Source: Antricoccus suffuscus (GTDB lineage: Bacteria > Actinomycetota > Actinomycetes > Mycobacteriales > Antricoccaceae). From it: a stretch of 64,000 nucleotides of DNA. Below the pieces are notes generated by a model. It was not told the DNA's origin, searched no databases, and was given only the letters and a program-made list of their open reading frames with translations. How positions within the stretch are numbered: the first letter of the stretch is position 1; each line of letters starts with the position of its first letter. The stretch lies in NCBI RefSeq assembly GCF_003003235.1, contig NZ_PVUE01000008.1, positions 1 to 64,000 of the forward strand. The letters are read 5' to 3'. Positions 63,328-64,000 of this stretch are shown here, piece by piece. Position numbers and translations under genes: made by a program.

Positions 63328-63620
63328 GACCATGAACTCAGCGCCGAGACCTACATGCTGGAGTCGTTGACCAATCCGTATCCGAATCGGCGGTTCACGA
63401 AAACTGCCGAGGAGTGGTGGCATTACCTGGATCTGGGCTGGTGGACTCGCTCACGCTGTCGATGGTCGGGCGGCGGTTGAGCGCCCAATTCGCGTGGCCG
63501 GGGTATTCGGTGGAGGATTCCCAGTGGTGCTTGCGCACCATCATGCGGCACGATCCAGAGCAACGTCTGCCGCCTGCCGCCTGCCGCCTGCCGGCTTGCG
63601 GTCGTCGTGGCAGGACGTAA
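63328..63620 (+). pseudogene. Frameshifted fragment of an unrecognised protein
   Basis: From 63328 the frame gives DHELSAETYMLESLTNPYPN and RRFTKTAEEWWHYL. Around 63430-63445 the sequence continues in a second frame as LVDSLTLSMVGRRLSAQFAW and VEDSQWCLRTIMRHDPEQRL. Both parts have the composition of one helical protein broken by a one-base shift. The end runs into a CTGCCGC-type short tandem repeat near 63568. I do not recognise the family. Confidence 0.5.
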
Positions 63621-63653
63621 TGACTTTCGGTCCGCACTGGGGTCTAATGAAGC

Positions 63654-64000
63654 ATGACGATGACGACGAAAGTGCTGAGCGTGTCGGTTCCGGTGGCCGA
63701 TCAGGACCTCGCGTTGAAGTTCTACACCGAGGTGCTGGGCTGCGAACTTCGCACCGACGTGGAGGTATGGCCGGGTGCGCGGATGATCGAGGTTGTGCCA
63801 CCGGGCTCGAATGTCTCCCTCGTGCTTCTGCCGCCGGACAGCCCGATTCCCGTCGCGATCCGGTTAGGCACCCCTGACGCTCAGCAGGCCCACAACAAGA
63901 TCCGAGAGGCCGGGGTGACCCTGCATAACGAGGAACTGGTCCGCATGGAAGGGATTCCGGCAATGTTCTCCTTCACCGACCCCGACGGCAACGGACTCGT
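63654..64000 (+). CDS. VOC-family (glyoxalase/bleomycin-resistance-like) protein, 3' end outside window
   Basis: The frame begins MTMTTKVLSVSVPVADQDLA, then LKFYTEVLGCELRTDVEVWP, and reaches MFSFTDPDGNGLV at the window end. These are the β-α-β-β-β VOC repeats with the typical F-x-DPDGN close. The protein is nearly complete (115 codons visible). Such proteins often act as glyoxalases, dioxygenases or binding proteins; no substrate is indicated. A second ATG lies two codons downstream of the chosen start. Confidence 0.8.
   Translation, partial: MTMTTKVLSVSVPVADQDLALKFYTEVLGCELRTDVEVWPGARMIEVVPPGSNVSLVLLPPDSPIPVAIRLGTPDAQQAHNKIREAGVTLHNEELVRMEGIPAMFSFTDPDGNGL

Noticed and set aside
1-64000. tRNA or rRNA genes
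   Set aside because: No cloverleaf with a conserved T-loop or rRNA-like conserved stretch was seen on either strand by eye; a tRNAscan run would settle it.

Overview
The window is chromosomal DNA from a high-GC actinobacterium. The supporting signs are frequent GTG and TTG starts, a 13E12/DUF222-type HNH endonuclease tail, PaaX and XRE-TetR regulators, DUF2568, DUF998 and DUF421 proteins, and an IniA/IniC-like dynamin locus. The species cannot be fixed from the sequence. I found no rRNA, tRNA, CRISPR array or intact insertion sequence. The only mobile element is the 3' end of a group II intron (1-90) that splits an HNH endonuclease gene.

Layout. 1-5.9 kb: intron end and HNH exon, Zn alcohol dehydrogenase, DUF2568 protein, a translationally coupled SDR/QueA-like pair, and an acyl-CoA oxidase. 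5.9-14.4 kb: a minus-strand operon encoding a 44-aa peptide, a membrane-anchored Hsp70, a dynamin GTPase, a GrpE-like exchange factor and a second dynamin GTPase, with a divergent ParA/MinD-type ATPase. 14.4-24.3 kb: MFS exporter with its TetR repressor, aminotransferase, saccharopine-dehydrogenase-like protein, PaaX regulator, ABC exporter with a divergent GbsR/MarR regulator, and a DUF998 protein. 24.4-37.8 kb: a form II CO-dehydrogenase-type molybdenum hydroxylase (coxS-L-M, then coxG) and its maturation genes (MoxR, VWA, XdhC). Between the two halves lie an FAD oxidoreductase, an orphan peptide-type binding protein, a PfkB kinase and a DMT transporter. 38-46 kb: an MFS exporter fused to a winged helix, a second MFS protein, a 50-aa protein with its own promoter and terminator, DUF421, an esterase, a ketopantoate-reductase-like protein, a TatA-like protein and an SRPBCC protein. 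46-55.4 kb: a carnitine-type catabolic operon (XRE-TetR regulator, BKACE, carnitine dehydrogenase) divergent from a Dpp-type ABC importer and an alpha/beta hydrolase. 55.4-64 kb: an accessory region with decaying genes (a SnoaL-like gene, an ogt-like gene, HipA-like fragments) around an intact 1434-residue protein that resembles the TcA subunit of Tc toxins.

Two dispersed repeat families run through the intergenic DNA. One is a tandem 21-22 bp repeat with core GCGATCCGTCAC, placed just after gene ends at 14.4, 24.2 and 41.8 kb. The other is a roughly 44 bp hairpin starting GCGTCCGGC, at 20.3, 30.5 and 32.4 kb.

The strongest candidates for undescribed biology are the compact TcA-like protein without TcB/TcC partners, and the Hsp70/GrpE/twin-dynamin/ParA locus with its small leader gene. 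All family assignments were made by reading the sequence and have not been confirmed by database search.
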